A stretch of DNA of 64,000 nt from Pollutimonas sp035515055. Lineage in GTDB: Bacteria > Pseudomonadota > Gammaproteobacteria > Burkholderiales > Burkholderiaceae_B. The stretch covers positions 15,762 through 79,761 of the forward strand of contig DATJBV010000032.1 in the NCBI GenBank assembly GCA_035515055.1, given 5' to 3'. A program made the position numbers and the translations under genes. Shown piece after piece: positions 43,362 through 52,766 of the stretch; position 1 is the first letter of the stretch; each line of letters starts with the position of its first letter. A model generated the notes under the pieces. It saw nothing but the letters and a program-made list of their open reading frames with translations. It was not told where the DNA came from and did no database searches.

Positions 43362-45323
43362 TTAGCGGTTGTCGATTAGCCAAGCCTGAAAAACCAATAT
43401 TGGCCACAGCTGATACTGCCAGTTATATCTACCACTCAGGTGCTCAAGCCACATCGTGCGAACAGGCGGCGCGTGGAAATACCCTTCTGACGTCAAGCGC
43501 TTTTCGTCCAACAGAGACTCTGCCCATTCACGCAAAGGCCCGCGCAGCCAAGCGTCGATAGGAATGCCAAAGCCAGCCTTGGGCCGCTCGATCAGCTTCT
43601 TCGGCACGTGCCTATATAAAACTTGCCGCAGTAGCCACTTCCCCTGCCCATTACGAATTTTCATAGACAGCGGCATACCCCAAGCAAGTTCGACCACGCG
43701 GTGGTCGAGCATCGGCGTGCGGGCCTCCAGGCTGCATGCCATTGCTGCACGGTCCACCTTTACAAGTACCTCTTCCGGCAAGAACGTTTGTGCGTCCATG
43801 GCCATCATCCAGTGCTCGAAGCTATCCGTCTTTGGCCACATCTCCGGGCTGGTCAATATAGTCGGAGGCTCGTTGCCACCGATCAAAATGCTTGCTGGAT
43901 CTTGCCAATGGCTGGTAAGGCGGGAAAAGTAAGCATCCTCGCTCGATAACTCCAGTACGTCAGCCAGTTTTTGTGCCTTCGTCCCCGGAATGGCAATATG
44001 CAGGCGGGAAGGCAGAGCGGGCTTGATCGCTTCAAACAGCCGGTCCCAGGCGGGCGGCGGCAACAGGCGAAGAATTTTCGCCGCCGCCCGCCTAGCACTC
44101 AATGGTAGCCGCTGCATCTGGCCCCACACTTTCCTGGCATTAAGGTAGCGGTTGTAACCTCCGAACAATTCGTCCCCGCCGTCGCCGCTTAAAGCCACAG
44201 CAACGTGCTTGCGCGCGATTTGGCTCAGAAGAAACGTTGGTATCTGAGAGTCCGCGCTTAAAGGCTCACAGTACATGGCTGCAAGCTTCGGTATTACATC
44301 AAGCGCGTCGCGTGCACTGACATGCAGTTCGGTATGGTCCGTGCCTAAATGGCGGGCCACGGCCTTGGCATGAATCGACTCATCGTTCTCGCCCTCCGCA
44401 AAACCAACGGTAAATGTCTTAATGGGCCGGCTGCTCTGAGCCTGCATTAGAGAGACGATAGTGCTGCTGTCGATTCCACCGCTAAGGAACGCACCTACCG
44501 GCACATCCGCCAACATCTGCGCATTTATGCTTTGGGAGAGCTGCGCTTCCAGTGCATCGATAGCATCCGAGTCGGACCTTGAAAACGGATGGGCCAAGCC
44601 CGCGGCAACCACATCGTTCAATCGCCAATAGGCTTGCGAATCTGGCATGGCGACAGGCTTGCCAGACGCCAGCGGTATGCTGAGCATGTGCCCAGGTCTT
44701 AACTTCCCAATTCCTTCGTAGATGCTATACGGCGAAGGTATATAGCCATGGCGCAGCAGGAGCGCAAGGGAGTTCCGATCGATTTGGGCCGAACATGCCG
44801 GATGGGCCTTCAATGCCTTCAATTCCGAGCCAAACAACAGGACATTACCCTGCCAACCCCAATAAAGCGGCTTCTCGCCCATACGATCCCGCGCCAAGGT
44901 AAGCGATTTGGCGCCGCGGTCCCAGAGGGCAAATGCAAACATGCCCACACAAGCTTGCAATGTGCGTTCCACTCCCCAGGCACAGAAGCAGGCCAAAAGG
45001 GTCTCGGTGTCCGAATGCCCGCGCCATTTAGGATTAACTCCATCCGATCCAAGCTGGCGGCGAAGGTCCAAATGGTTGTAGATTTCGCCATTGAAGGCTA
45101 TTACCAGCCGGCCGTCCGACGATGTCATTGGTTGATGGCCGGCTGGTGACAAATCCAGTATTGATAGGCGACGGTGTCCTAAAGCCAGCCCTGCAGTGTC
45201 ATCGACCCAATGGCCCGAATCATCAGGCCCTCTATGCGTGAGCCGCGCGGACATCAACTTGATATTTGCAGCCATCTCCGGATCGGAGACGTGCTGCTGA
45301 AAGAAACCCGTTATACCGCACAT
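43362..45323 (-). CDS. Glutamine-dependent asparagine-synthase-like amidotransferase (copy 1)
   Basis: A 653-residue two-domain protein. Cys2 (MCGITGFF) is the glutaminase nucleophile, and RLSILDLSPAGHQPM and FNGEIYNHLDLR complete that domain. The C-terminal synthetase domain has the SGGIDSS PP-loop and ALSGDGGDELFGGYNRY. In polysaccharide loci such proteins (WbpS/WbmI group) amidate uronic acids. No uronic acid dehydrogenase is seen in the window, so the acid could be pseudaminic acid itself or a sugar made elsewhere. A paralogue lies 1.1 kb upstream with a GT4 gene between them. Confidence 0.85.
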   Translation of the reverse strand: MCGITGFFQQHVSDPEMAANIKLMSARLTHRGPDDSGHWVDDTAGLALGHRRLSILDLSPAGHQPMTSSDGRLVIAFNGEIYNHLDLRRQLGSDGVNPKWRGHSDTETLLACFCAWGVERTLQACVGMFAFALWDRGAKSLTLARDRMGEKPLYWGWQGNVLLFGSELKALKAHPACSAQIDRNSLALLLRHGYIPSPYSIYEGIGKLRPGHMLSIPLASGKPVAMPDSQAYWRLNDVVAAGLAHPFSRSDSDAIDALEAQLSQSINAQMLADVPVGAFLSGGIDSSTIVSLMQAQSSRPIKTFTVGFAEGENDESIHAKAVARHLGTDHTELHVSARDALDVIPKLAAMYCEPLSADSQIPTFLLSQIARKHVAVALSGDGGDELFGGYNRYLNARKVWGQMQRLPLSARRAAAKILRLLPPPAWDRLFEAIKPALPSRLHIAIPGTKAQKLADVLELSSEDAYFSRLTSHWQDPASILIGGNEPPTILTSPEMWPKTDSFEHWMMAMDAQTFLPEEVLVKVDRAAMACSLEARTPMLDHRVVELAWGMPLSMKIRNGQGKWLLRQVLYRHVPKKLIERPKAGFGIPIDAWLRGPLREWAESLLDEKRLTSEGYFHAPPVRTMWLEHLSGRYNWQYQLWPILVFQAWLIDNR

Positions 45324-45325
45324 AA

Positions 45326-46459
45326 TTAGTTTAGCCCTGCCATATTCTCGTAGTGCACCTCATATTGCCCGACGATTTTCTTAACATCAAAGTGCTCAGT
45401 GATTCGCTCTCTCCCCTTTGCGCCCAAACTCGAGCGTTCGCTGGTCGATAGCGCGAGCAAGTTCAGTACAGCCATTGCCAGGGCAGAGGGATCTCTGGGA
45501 GGCACGACAGACCCAGAGTCACCGATTATCGCCTTACAGTCACCCACGTTTGTGGCGGCGCACGGAATACCGCAAGCCATTGCCTCGCCTATAACATTCG
45601 GGAAAGCTTCCATATAAGACGAAAGACACGCCACATCGAACATATTGTTCAACTGCGCCACGTCGCTCCGCTCGCCCAACATCACCACTGCATCCTCAAG
45701 CTTTAATTCCTTGATCCATTGAAAAAGTATGTCGTTCGTCCGCACAATATTGCGTCCGGCCATCACGAACGTCACATCCTGCCGTACCGAACGTATCTTT
45801 GCAGCGGCAACCAAAAAATTATAGTGATCCTTTGCCGCATCGAATCGAGCGACCAAACCAACCACTGGTGATCCATGGAGCGTCAACTCAGTTCGTAATC
45901 GACCGGCAGCAATTGGGTCTGGAAAGAACGAATCCAGCTCGAAGCCATTGGGTATCACCGACATATCTCGGCTTCGGAAGCCATATGCCTGATGCTTTTC
46001 TAAACTGGCGAGACTATTGAATAAGCACGACTCCGTGTGCGGAGCAAGGATAGCATTGGCTCGTATCGCCAATCTTGTATGCATCTTTTCTTTACGGATG
46101 TCCGAAAGTGTCTGGCGGATACCAAAACATAGAGCCGCATTACTGCCCGATAGGACGCGGCCCAGCCAGGCAAAAATATTTCCGTGATACATCCATCCTT
46201 GGATCACCTCAAATTTTTTTCGCCGCATTAACTGAGCCAACCGCCATGGAGCCGATAAAAATCCGCACAGCGTATTCACCCGCAGCGAGGAAACTGAAAT
46301 ACCCATTTTCCTGATCGCAGCGCCTTGCGTACCTTCGTCCATCAAAGAGACTACCCAGGGGTCAAAACGAGACCTATCCAAATGGGCGAGCATTTTAACC
46401 AGCATCTTTTCCGCGCCGCCAGTTTGGAGGCCAGTGGTTACGAAAAGAATAGACAGCAT
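45326..46459 (-). CDS. Family 4 glycosyltransferase
   Basis: A 377-residue GT-B enzyme. FVTTGLQTGGAEKMLVKML is the N-terminal glycine-rich loop, VVGLVARFDAAKDHYNFL the C-terminal domain start, and SSYMEAFPNVIGEAMACGIP the donor-binding E-x7-E pattern. It lies between the two amidotransferase genes with gaps of a few bases. Each GT4-amidotransferase neighbour pair may handle one residue of the repeat, which is inferred. Confidence 0.85.
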   Translation of the reverse strand: MLSILFVTTGLQTGGAEKMLVKMLAHLDRSRFDPWVVSLMDEGTQGAAIRKMGISVSSLRVNTLCGFLSAPWRLAQLMRRKKFEVIQGWMYHGNIFAWLGRVLSGSNAALCFGIRQTLSDIRKEKMHTRLAIRANAILAPHTESCLFNSLASLEKHQAYGFRSRDMSVIPNGFELDSFFPDPIAAGRLRTELTLHGSPVVGLVARFDAAKDHYNFLVAAAKIRSVRQDVTFVMAGRNIVRTNDILFQWIKELKLEDAVVMLGERSDVAQLNNMFDVACLSSYMEAFPNVIGEAMACGIPCAATNVGDCKAIIGDSGSVVPPRDPSALAMAVLNLLALSTSERSSLGAKGRERITEHFDVKKIVGQYEVHYENMAGLN

Positions 46460-46467
46460 GTTGAGCT

Positions 46468-48378
46468 CTACCGGACCCTACTAGGTGGCTGATAAATATG
46501 GCACTGCAGCCACGCCTGGTACATAAGAATGGACCATAATTTACCCGAGTGGTCTGCGGAACCATGAACATGGGCATTCCACGCGCGACGTATCGGCTCG
46601 ACACTAAAATAACCATCCTCGCGCAGTATGCGCTCATCGAGCAATGTCTCAGCCCAGTCCCGAAGAGGTCCTCGCAACCATTCCCCAAGCGGAATAGAGA
46701 ACCCCTGCTTCGGCCGATCGATCAGGTGTTCGGGAACATGACGATTAAGCACTTGGCGAAGTATCCATTTGCCTTTTCCGTCACGTATTTTTTGATGGAA
46801 AGGTAGCCGCCACGCTAACTCGACGACACGATGATCCAAAATCGGCACACGTGTCTCCAGCCCGTTTGCCATGCTGGCTCGATCAACTTTCAATAGAATG
46901 TCATCCGACATATAGCCTTGCGTATCGATCAGCATCATCCAGTCCTCAAACCTGTCGACACCATCGCAGTCGATAATTTGTTTCCATGATGACTGTTCCG
47001 CGCGGGTGCCAAGTACGATTTTTTGCTGCTGCGGCCAATGGCTTCGGAGCTTTTGGTAAAAGTCCTCACGGCTACGTGCGGGCAATACATTCAATAGTTT
47101 GCTGGCCTTCTCTGACAGGGGCAGACCAGCGCCCAATTGCGCCGCAAGCCGCCGCAAGCCTAAAGGCAAGCGTCCAAGTCGTTTCCAGAGCCCTGGCGCA
47201 AATTGATACGGACTATAGCCCCCGAAAAGTTCGTCGCCACCATCACCGCTGAGGGCCACAGTCACATGCTGGCGCGCCAACTTACTGACCAAGTAGGTCG
47301 GTATTTGAGAGCTATCAGCAAACGGCTCACAATAGATATCCGCCAACCTGGGGATTAAATCCAGAGCGTCGCGGGCGGTTATGCGCCACTCTGTATGACG
47401 TGTTCCAAGGTGCGCAGCTACCGCACTTGCATGAACGGCCTCATTGTATTTAGCATCCTCGAATCCAATCGTGAACGTCTGTATAGGCATGCTAGCCTGC
47501 GCTTGCATTAATGCCGCGACGAGACTGCTGTCCACCCCCCCGCTCAAGAATGCCCCCAGGGGCACATCTGCGATCATCTGCAGGCCCACACTCTGCGAGA
47601 GCTGCCCTTCCAGCGTATCAATGGCGTCTATATCGCTACCGAGAAAGGGGTTGGACGTTCCAAACCTTGCTGCGGCTGATAGCGACCAGTAGGATGCAGG
47701 AACTGCGGAACCAGGTGCTTGACCAGCCCTGAAGGTGATGTAGTTGGCCGGCCTAAGCTTTTCTATGCCGGTATAAATACTATTGGGTGCGGGAATATAG
47801 TTGTATTGAACCAAAAGTGCAAGAGAGTCGCGATCTATTTCTCCTTTGCATAGAGGGTGCATTCTTATTGCCTTTAGCTCCGAGCCAAATAGCAGAACAT
47901 TTCCCTGCCATCCCCAATATAACGGCTTTTCTCCCATACGATCACGAGCTAGCGTGAGCTCCCGCGTCCTGCGATCCCATAGAGCAATGGCAAACATGCC
48001 GACGGCTGCTCGCAACGTTGCTTCTATTCCCCATGTTGAAAAGCACGCCAGTAGGGTTTCAGTGTCGGATGTACCTCTCCACACCACACCGCTGCTTGAG
48101 CTTTGCACTTGCGCACGCAAAGCAAGATGGTTATAAATTTCTCCGTTGAACACAATGACGTAGCGGCCGCATGCCGAACTCATTGGCTGTTTGCCCGTTG
48201 CAGTCAGGTCGACCACTGCTAAACGACGGTGAGAAAAACCTATTCCACCGTCATCGCAGTACCAGACATCGTCGTCATCTGGTCCACGGTGAGAAATGGA
48301 TTGTCCCATGCGTGCAAGTACGTCTTGCGGATTTGCAGTGAGACGTCTTACATCCAGAAACCCAGCAAAACCACACAT
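46468..48378 (-). CDS. Glutamine-dependent asparagine-synthase-like amidotransferase (copy 2)
   Basis: 636 residues with the same architecture as copy 1: Cys2 in MCGFAGFLD, FNGEIYNHLALR, the SGGVDSS PP-loop and LSGDGGDELFGGYSPY. The two proteins align almost end to end and share long identical stretches such as DRMGEKPLYWGWQGNVLLFG, pointing to duplication followed by divergence. A role in amidating a sugar carboxyl group is inferred from similar genes in O-antigen loci. A genuine asparagine synthase role for one copy is not excluded. Confidence 0.85.
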   Translation of the reverse strand: MCGFAGFLDVRRLTANPQDVLARMGQSISHRGPDDDDVWYCDDGGIGFSHRRLAVVDLTATGKQPMSSACGRYVIVFNGEIYNHLALRAQVQSSSSGVVWRGTSDTETLLACFSTWGIEATLRAAVGMFAIALWDRRTRELTLARDRMGEKPLYWGWQGNVLLFGSELKAIRMHPLCKGEIDRDSLALLVQYNYIPAPNSIYTGIEKLRPANYITFRAGQAPGSAVPASYWSLSAAARFGTSNPFLGSDIDAIDTLEGQLSQSVGLQMIADVPLGAFLSGGVDSSLVAALMQAQASMPIQTFTIGFEDAKYNEAVHASAVAAHLGTRHTEWRITARDALDLIPRLADIYCEPFADSSQIPTYLVSKLARQHVTVALSGDGGDELFGGYSPYQFAPGLWKRLGRLPLGLRRLAAQLGAGLPLSEKASKLLNVLPARSREDFYQKLRSHWPQQQKIVLGTRAEQSSWKQIIDCDGVDRFEDWMMLIDTQGYMSDDILLKVDRASMANGLETRVPILDHRVVELAWRLPFHQKIRDGKGKWILRQVLNRHVPEHLIDRPKQGFSIPLGEWLRGPLRDWAETLLDERILREDGYFSVEPIRRAWNAHVHGSADHSGKLWSILMYQAWLQCHIYQPPSRVR

Positions 48379-48441
48379 TCTAAATACCTAAAATTATTAA
48401 TGCTTCCAGCTGCAGTTTGCGTCGAACGTGATCTTCGAGAA

Positions 48442-49350
48442 CTAGAATAGGCGCGAGGCAATTCTTTTGGCTGTCCGAACTGTAGTCACTAGTGGTTTAC
48501 CTACGATCAGGTAGCGAAGGCGATGCGAGCGTAGAGCAAATGCGGAAAAATACGCCCCTCTTTGCTGATGCGTAGCCTTGTCCACTTTCTTGAACAGCAT
48601 CAGAACTGACCCCTTTACTTTATGGCGCCGGACAATTCTCAGTCCCTCAGCGCTAAAAACGCTCTCTAACGCCTTGGCGGCTGGATACCATGTATGCATT
48701 TGTGTAGGGAGGCCATCACTTAGCGTAGATGTCAAATCACTGATTACAACAAGAAACAGCCCCCCTTCCGCCAAGCTGGATCGCACTGTGCGGACAAAGG
48801 TTCGGGGATCGGTTACGAAATAAATTGCGTGCGCGATAGAAATAAGGTCGAATTTCTTGTCAGTACCAATATTTTCAAATTGGCCGATCGTACTTTTTAT
48901 GCCTTGTTTTTCATGAACGGCCTTGGTATTTGGGTCTGCGTCAATGCCGTATGCATCCCAACCGCCATCTTGAAACCGTCTCACTGTGGACCCCAGCCCA
49001 CATGCAATATCAAGGAATCGCCCTGTTCTTTTCTTGCAATGCGGAGTAACGAACGCCCATGTTTTTTGCGCCCAACTGTCAGCGTAACCGAGCCGCTGGG
49101 CCGCAACTGCACTCGCTTCGGCGGCGGTCACACCCTCAACGCGATTTTTGTTCCAATACTGTTGCAACTCTTCCAGCGGGGGCGTCGATGATGGGTAGCC
49201 ATTGCCGCAGCTAAGACACGCACGCCAGTGGTAGTCGTGCCCTCGACACACAACCGATTGCGACACTTGATCGAAAAAGGGCATTTCCCAGTGCAGATGC
49301 CCTTCGCAGAGGGGACATACAACAACCTTCTCGTTACGAGTTGAATTCAT
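48442..49350 (-). CDS. Zinc-ribbon class I methyltransferase
   Basis: 302 residues. The N-terminus has paired cysteines (VCPLCEG and ACLSCGNGYP) that could bind zinc, followed by a SAM-dependent methyltransferase core with FLDIACGLGSTVRRFQDGG as the SAM loop and SIAHAIYFVTDPRTF. Such zinc-ribbon methyltransferases occur in natural product and glycan clusters, often acting at C or O positions of a nucleotide sugar. The start overlaps the preceding gene's end by 17 bases. Target unknown. Confidence 0.75.
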   Translation of the reverse strand: MNSTRNEKVVVCPLCEGHLHWEMPFFDQVSQSVVCRGHDYHWRACLSCGNGYPSSTPPLEELQQYWNKNRVEGVTAAEASAVAAQRLGYADSWAQKTWAFVTPHCKKRTGRFLDIACGLGSTVRRFQDGGWDAYGIDADPNTKAVHEKQGIKSTIGQFENIGTDKKFDLISIAHAIYFVTDPRTFVRTVRSSLAEGGLFLVVISDLTSTLSDGLPTQMHTWYPAAKALESVFSAEGLRIVRRHKVKGSVLMLFKKVDKATHQQRGAYFSAFALRSHRLRYLIVGKPLVTTVRTAKRIASRLF

Positions 49351-50785
49351 TCTTCACCATGTTTCGGTCTACTTGATCGTTTAGTGTTTTATTACAATGC
49401 ACCATAAAGGCGTCAGTGAACGCCTTCAGGTTCATAGCGCGCAATACTGGCTCTCCAACACTGCCAGGCGCACCAAAATTGCATTTATGCCGAACGGCAA
49501 ATAATTCAGCCAAGGCGTTCACGGTATCATTATCTTGGGAACCATCCGCCGGATCGAGCTGCAACATTGCTCCTATATGCTGCGGCAGTTCGTGAATTGG
49601 ACACGTTCCGCCCAACAAGCTAGCTGGCAGCGATCCACCTAAGGTAATAGCATTCCTTCCGAGCAAGAATGCCTCAAGAGTCGCGGTTCCGGTCACTGAC
49701 ACCGTAATCGCAGCTTTCTTAACTAGATCTATACTGGGGATGCGGTGATCTACTACGTTCACGCCAGACCTCGTCATAACGCTTTTGATCAATGCGGAAG
49801 AGCGTATCTTGATACACGCGGGATGCTCCTTTACCACTAACCTGTAGTTGTTGGGCATCGCAAATCTTATTGCGTCTATCGCCCGCAGTTGATCCACAAA
49901 AAAAGCGGCTGGCGTATTAATAGACGACTCAGGGGAGTACTGCAACGGGAAGTAAATAAACTTCGTCGGCAGCTCATCCAGAGAAGCAATGTGGCAATAC
50001 TTTTGATTCACGCGGGTCCGGGCGGCCCATATAGCATCGCGCAGCCAAGGTAAGTTATTCTGTACCGCTACCCTTACAAATATAGGCTCTATATTTTGAG
50101 GATCGGTGAGCCAACGCCGTATCGACCGCAGCGCCCTTACACGTAAAGGAGGCTGAAAATTCGGCAAAAGCTTGTCGTCCGCTATGCCGACGTCGACACG
50201 AGCATCCCCAGGATTCAACCGAAAATACTCAATGAAAGCCGCAGCGTCACGTCGCGAATGTACTCTATCCATATCGGCATACCGAGGAAAAGTTTCCAAA
50301 TCATCCGGCGAGAAATAGATGCCACCGATATTACGACAGCCAGTTGGTACCGCAATCATCGCATTCACCGAGCGCGCAGCAGCAATAAACGCCTTTCCGT
50401 CAAAACCTTCCACTTGAGATACCAAGGCGACGTCAGGTTTTATCCTCCACATAAACCGGCGGGCCGCATGATAAATCCCAACAGCATAATTTGTCTGATA
50501 TTCAGAGTCCTGGTGCTTAAGCGTCACCTTTTCCGCCTCGATATCCTGAAATAATGGCCCGCAATATTCCGCCGCCTCCTCGCCCCGTTCTCGGGAGCCA
50601 TCTTTGTCGGATGCGCTGTAGACGTATACATTTTCGCTACCTAACAGACGCTCAAAAAGAGACGCGTAATGGTCGGTGGTTAATATTATCGACCAATCCA
50701 CAGTCGGGTAGGCAATCTTCGCATAAGTGATCACATGATAAAAGACGACTGGAAACGATCCAAATCCGTGCAGCATCACTTTCAC
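49334..50785 (-). CDS. Surface-carbohydrate biosynthesis protein of unknown activity (GT-B-like)
   Basis: A 483-residue cytosolic protein without membrane segments. YFPLQYSPESS (near residue 277) and VVKEHPACIKIRSS followed by SVTGTATLEAFLLGRNAIT resemble capsule synthesis proteins related to KpsC/KpsS and CDP-glycerol transferases. The fold is probably GT-B. I cannot name donor or acceptor. It overlaps the pyruvyltransferase gene by four bases upstream and the methyltransferase gene by 17 downstream. Confidence 0.6.
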   Translation of the reverse strand: MKVMLHGFGSFPVVFYHVITYAKIAYPTVDWSIILTTDHYASLFERLLGSENVYVYSASDKDGSRERGEEAAEYCGPLFQDIEAEKVTLKHQDSEYQTNYAVGIYHAARRFMWRIKPDVALVSQVEGFDGKAFIAAARSVNAMIAVPTGCRNIGGIYFSPDDLETFPRYADMDRVHSRRDAAAFIEYFRLNPGDARVDVGIADDKLLPNFQPPLRVRALRSIRRWLTDPQNIEPIFVRVAVQNNLPWLRDAIWAARTRVNQKYCHIASLDELPTKFIYFPLQYSPESSINTPAAFFVDQLRAIDAIRFAMPNNYRLVVKEHPACIKIRSSALIKSVMTRSGVNVVDHRIPSIDLVKKAAITVSVTGTATLEAFLLGRNAITLGGSLPASLLGGTCPIHELPQHIGAMLQLDPADGSQDNDTVNALAELFAVRHKCNFGAPGSVGEPVLRAMNLKAFTDAFMVHCNKTLNDQVDRNMVKNEFNS

Positions 50786-51909
50786 GAGAGACTCCTGTCT
50801 ATTTCAGTGAAATTCATTTTTGCTTCGGCTCGCATTTGGTTCAGAGCATATTCATCAACTTTCCTCGACTCTAATTCGGTCAATCCCTTATATATGCTCT
50901 TTGACATACAGTCATCAAGCTTAATAAAAGGCATGGAAAGCGCGTTACAAAAGTCCTGCAACTTTGAATCCCTTCCGAAGCCTAAAAATGGCTTTCCCAA
51001 CATTCCGGCGAGAACAAGGCTATGGAACCGCATCCCGCCAATAACGTTGAATGCGGAAAGTTGCTGAACTAGTTCAGCGGTATCAGACGAAACATGCACA
51101 TGATTTATATCGGGCATATCCGAAAATATCTTGCTCCATAGCTCCGCATCAGAAACGTGATGATTGACACCCGCTGACTCCTGGAATGAAAGCAATGAAA
51201 TGGTCCATCCCTCTGCCTGCATGGTCGTGACGGCGTATCGGAGTTCTTGAATGAACAATGGAAACCGTTCAAGAATTGGGCCAATATCGCTGGCGGCTAT
51301 AGTAAGTCCCGCGGCACGATAAACTTCTTTTACAGTGTCGGATTTCCGGACTGGAAGAGATAATACTAGATCAACGCTTGTCCTTACATTATTCTGTTTA
51401 AGAACATAGCGACAATTTGCAAAGGAGCCAGAATCCCTTACAACAAAATCACTACTTGCACGAAGAATAAATAGCATTAGAATCTTGGAAAGCCGTGTCC
51501 GGATTGGCGCAACACCCACGCCTAAAGCATAAACTTTTACACCCCTCACCCTCGCCATTAATACCAACAATGAAATTAATGCCAAATTTGTTGGCGATCC
51601 ATCTCTTGCATGAAACAAAGTTCCGCCTGCAAAGATGAAATGCGAGGTAGAACCGATTGCCCTCCACTGAAGTAGTGCGTATTTCAGCAGCCTTTTCCAT
51701 TTTGGAAGCGACGCATCAATTAGGATACTTTCCGATTGCAGAAATACGATATTATTATCGTCTTTATATTGTTTTGATGTGAAAAGCGACCGAACAATAA
51801 ATTCGGAATACGGGAAATTAGTACGGATGTGCGATATAACAGCATGAAGCAACAGGTCATCGCCCAAGTTCCCGAAGCCGAAGTAACCATAAAGATAAAC
51901 TTTCTTCAT
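50782..51909 (-). CDS. Polysaccharide pyruvyltransferase family protein
   Basis: 375 residues from ATG 51909; a TTG at 51924 adds five residues. YGYFGFGNLGDDLLLHAV is the N-terminal signature of the CsaB/WcaK/PssM family, and GGTLFHARDG and VIGGMRFHSLVLAGMLGKPF (conserved His) complete it. Such enzymes add ketal-linked pyruvate from phosphoenolpyruvate to a sugar, or in some members act in other glycan modifications. It lies among methyltransferases and a GT2, consistent with decoration of the locus B repeat. Confidence 0.82.
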   Translation of the reverse strand: MKKVYLYGYFGFGNLGDDLLLHAVISHIRTNFPYSEFIVRSLFTSKQYKDDNNIVFLQSESILIDASLPKWKRLLKYALLQWRAIGSTSHFIFAGGTLFHARDGSPTNLALISLLVLMARVRGVKVYALGVGVAPIRTRLSKILMLFILRASSDFVVRDSGSFANCRYVLKQNNVRTSVDLVLSLPVRKSDTVKEVYRAAGLTIAASDIGPILERFPLFIQELRYAVTTMQAEGWTISLLSFQESAGVNHHVSDAELWSKIFSDMPDINHVHVSSDTAELVQQLSAFNVIGGMRFHSLVLAGMLGKPFLGFGRDSKLQDFCNALSMPFIKLDDCMSKSIYKGLTELESRKVDEYALNQMRAEAKMNFTEIDRSLS

Positions 51910-51942
51910 ATTGGCATGGTTCAATTTAAGGAGCTGTGGATG

Positions 51943-52710
51943 TCATGGCGCACGATGTAGCTCGAGCATGCCTACACGATTCCCCAACTTCACACTAGCA
52001 ACGAATCGTGGGTCGGCCGACACTTCCTCCCAGCAGGTCTTCATGCTATCTGAGAAATTAATGTCATCCAGAATAACAATTGCACCGGCTGCTGCTCGGG
52101 TTAGGACGATCTCCAACTGACAAATAACAAATTCCCTCGTGTGTATTGCGTCAATAAAAGCCAAGTCGATCGTTTGGCTCGCAGGAAGTGTGGTTTTGAC
52201 GTTATCCTCGAATGTGCCATTAACGAGCTCGAATTCCGCCCCAATGGCGGAGAGGTTCTGCCTGGCAATATCGGCCCATAGTTTATTGGGCTCAAAGGTG
52301 AACAGCTTTCCGCGACCGTTATGCGCGAGGCCCGCCAGAAAATACATTCCTGACACCCCGAATGCAGTCCCGAATTCCACAATAGTCGCTGGCTTCGTTA
52401 CTGAGACAAGTTCGGAATATAAATTGCCCATGAAGTAGTCAGTCCGCACGTCGTCCGGGAGTCTATTCGACCCTCTGGAGTCATCCTGACCATATCCCTC
52501 CCATAGCGGTTGCAAACCCTTCTCATTCGTCACCCTGGCACGCTGCTCAATTTTTCGACTAAAGGAGTTGGCTCGTGTCTTGAACGTCGAATCGATGAAG
52601 AGAGACGCCAATCGCGAACCAGAATCCTGCTTCACCCACTCCACCGCAATAGAGGCTGCAGCTCTTTGATTTATCCAGTTTCTGATTCGTCTGGCCATTT
52701 TCTTTAACAT
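51943..52710 (-). CDS. O-methyltransferase-like SAM enzyme
   Basis: A 255-residue methyltransferase: IVEFGTAFGVSGMYFLAGL as the SAM loop, KLFTFEPNKLW for ribose contact, and LAFIDAIHTRE with IVILDDINFSD, the acidic metal-site pattern of catechol-type or MT24 O-methyltransferases. The N-terminal 70 residues are basic and amphipathic (MARRIRNWINQRAA), possibly membrane-associating. The acceptor is unknown; a rhamnose-type or pseudaminic acid hydroxyl is possible. Confidence 0.75.
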   Translation of the reverse strand: MLKKMARRIRNWINQRAAASIAVEWVKQDSGSRLASLFIDSTFKTRANSFSRKIEQRARVTNEKGLQPLWEGYGQDDSRGSNRLPDDVRTDYFMGNLYSELVSVTKPATIVEFGTAFGVSGMYFLAGLAHNGRGKLFTFEPNKLWADIARQNLSAIGAEFELVNGTFEDNVKTTLPASQTIDLAFIDAIHTREFVICQLEIVLTRAAAGAIVILDDINFSDSMKTCWEEVSADPRFVASVKLGNRVGMLELHRAP

Positions 52711-52766
52711 TACTGTCCTTTATTTTTATACGCTACAAAACCACTTCTAAATCTGGGCGGACCATA

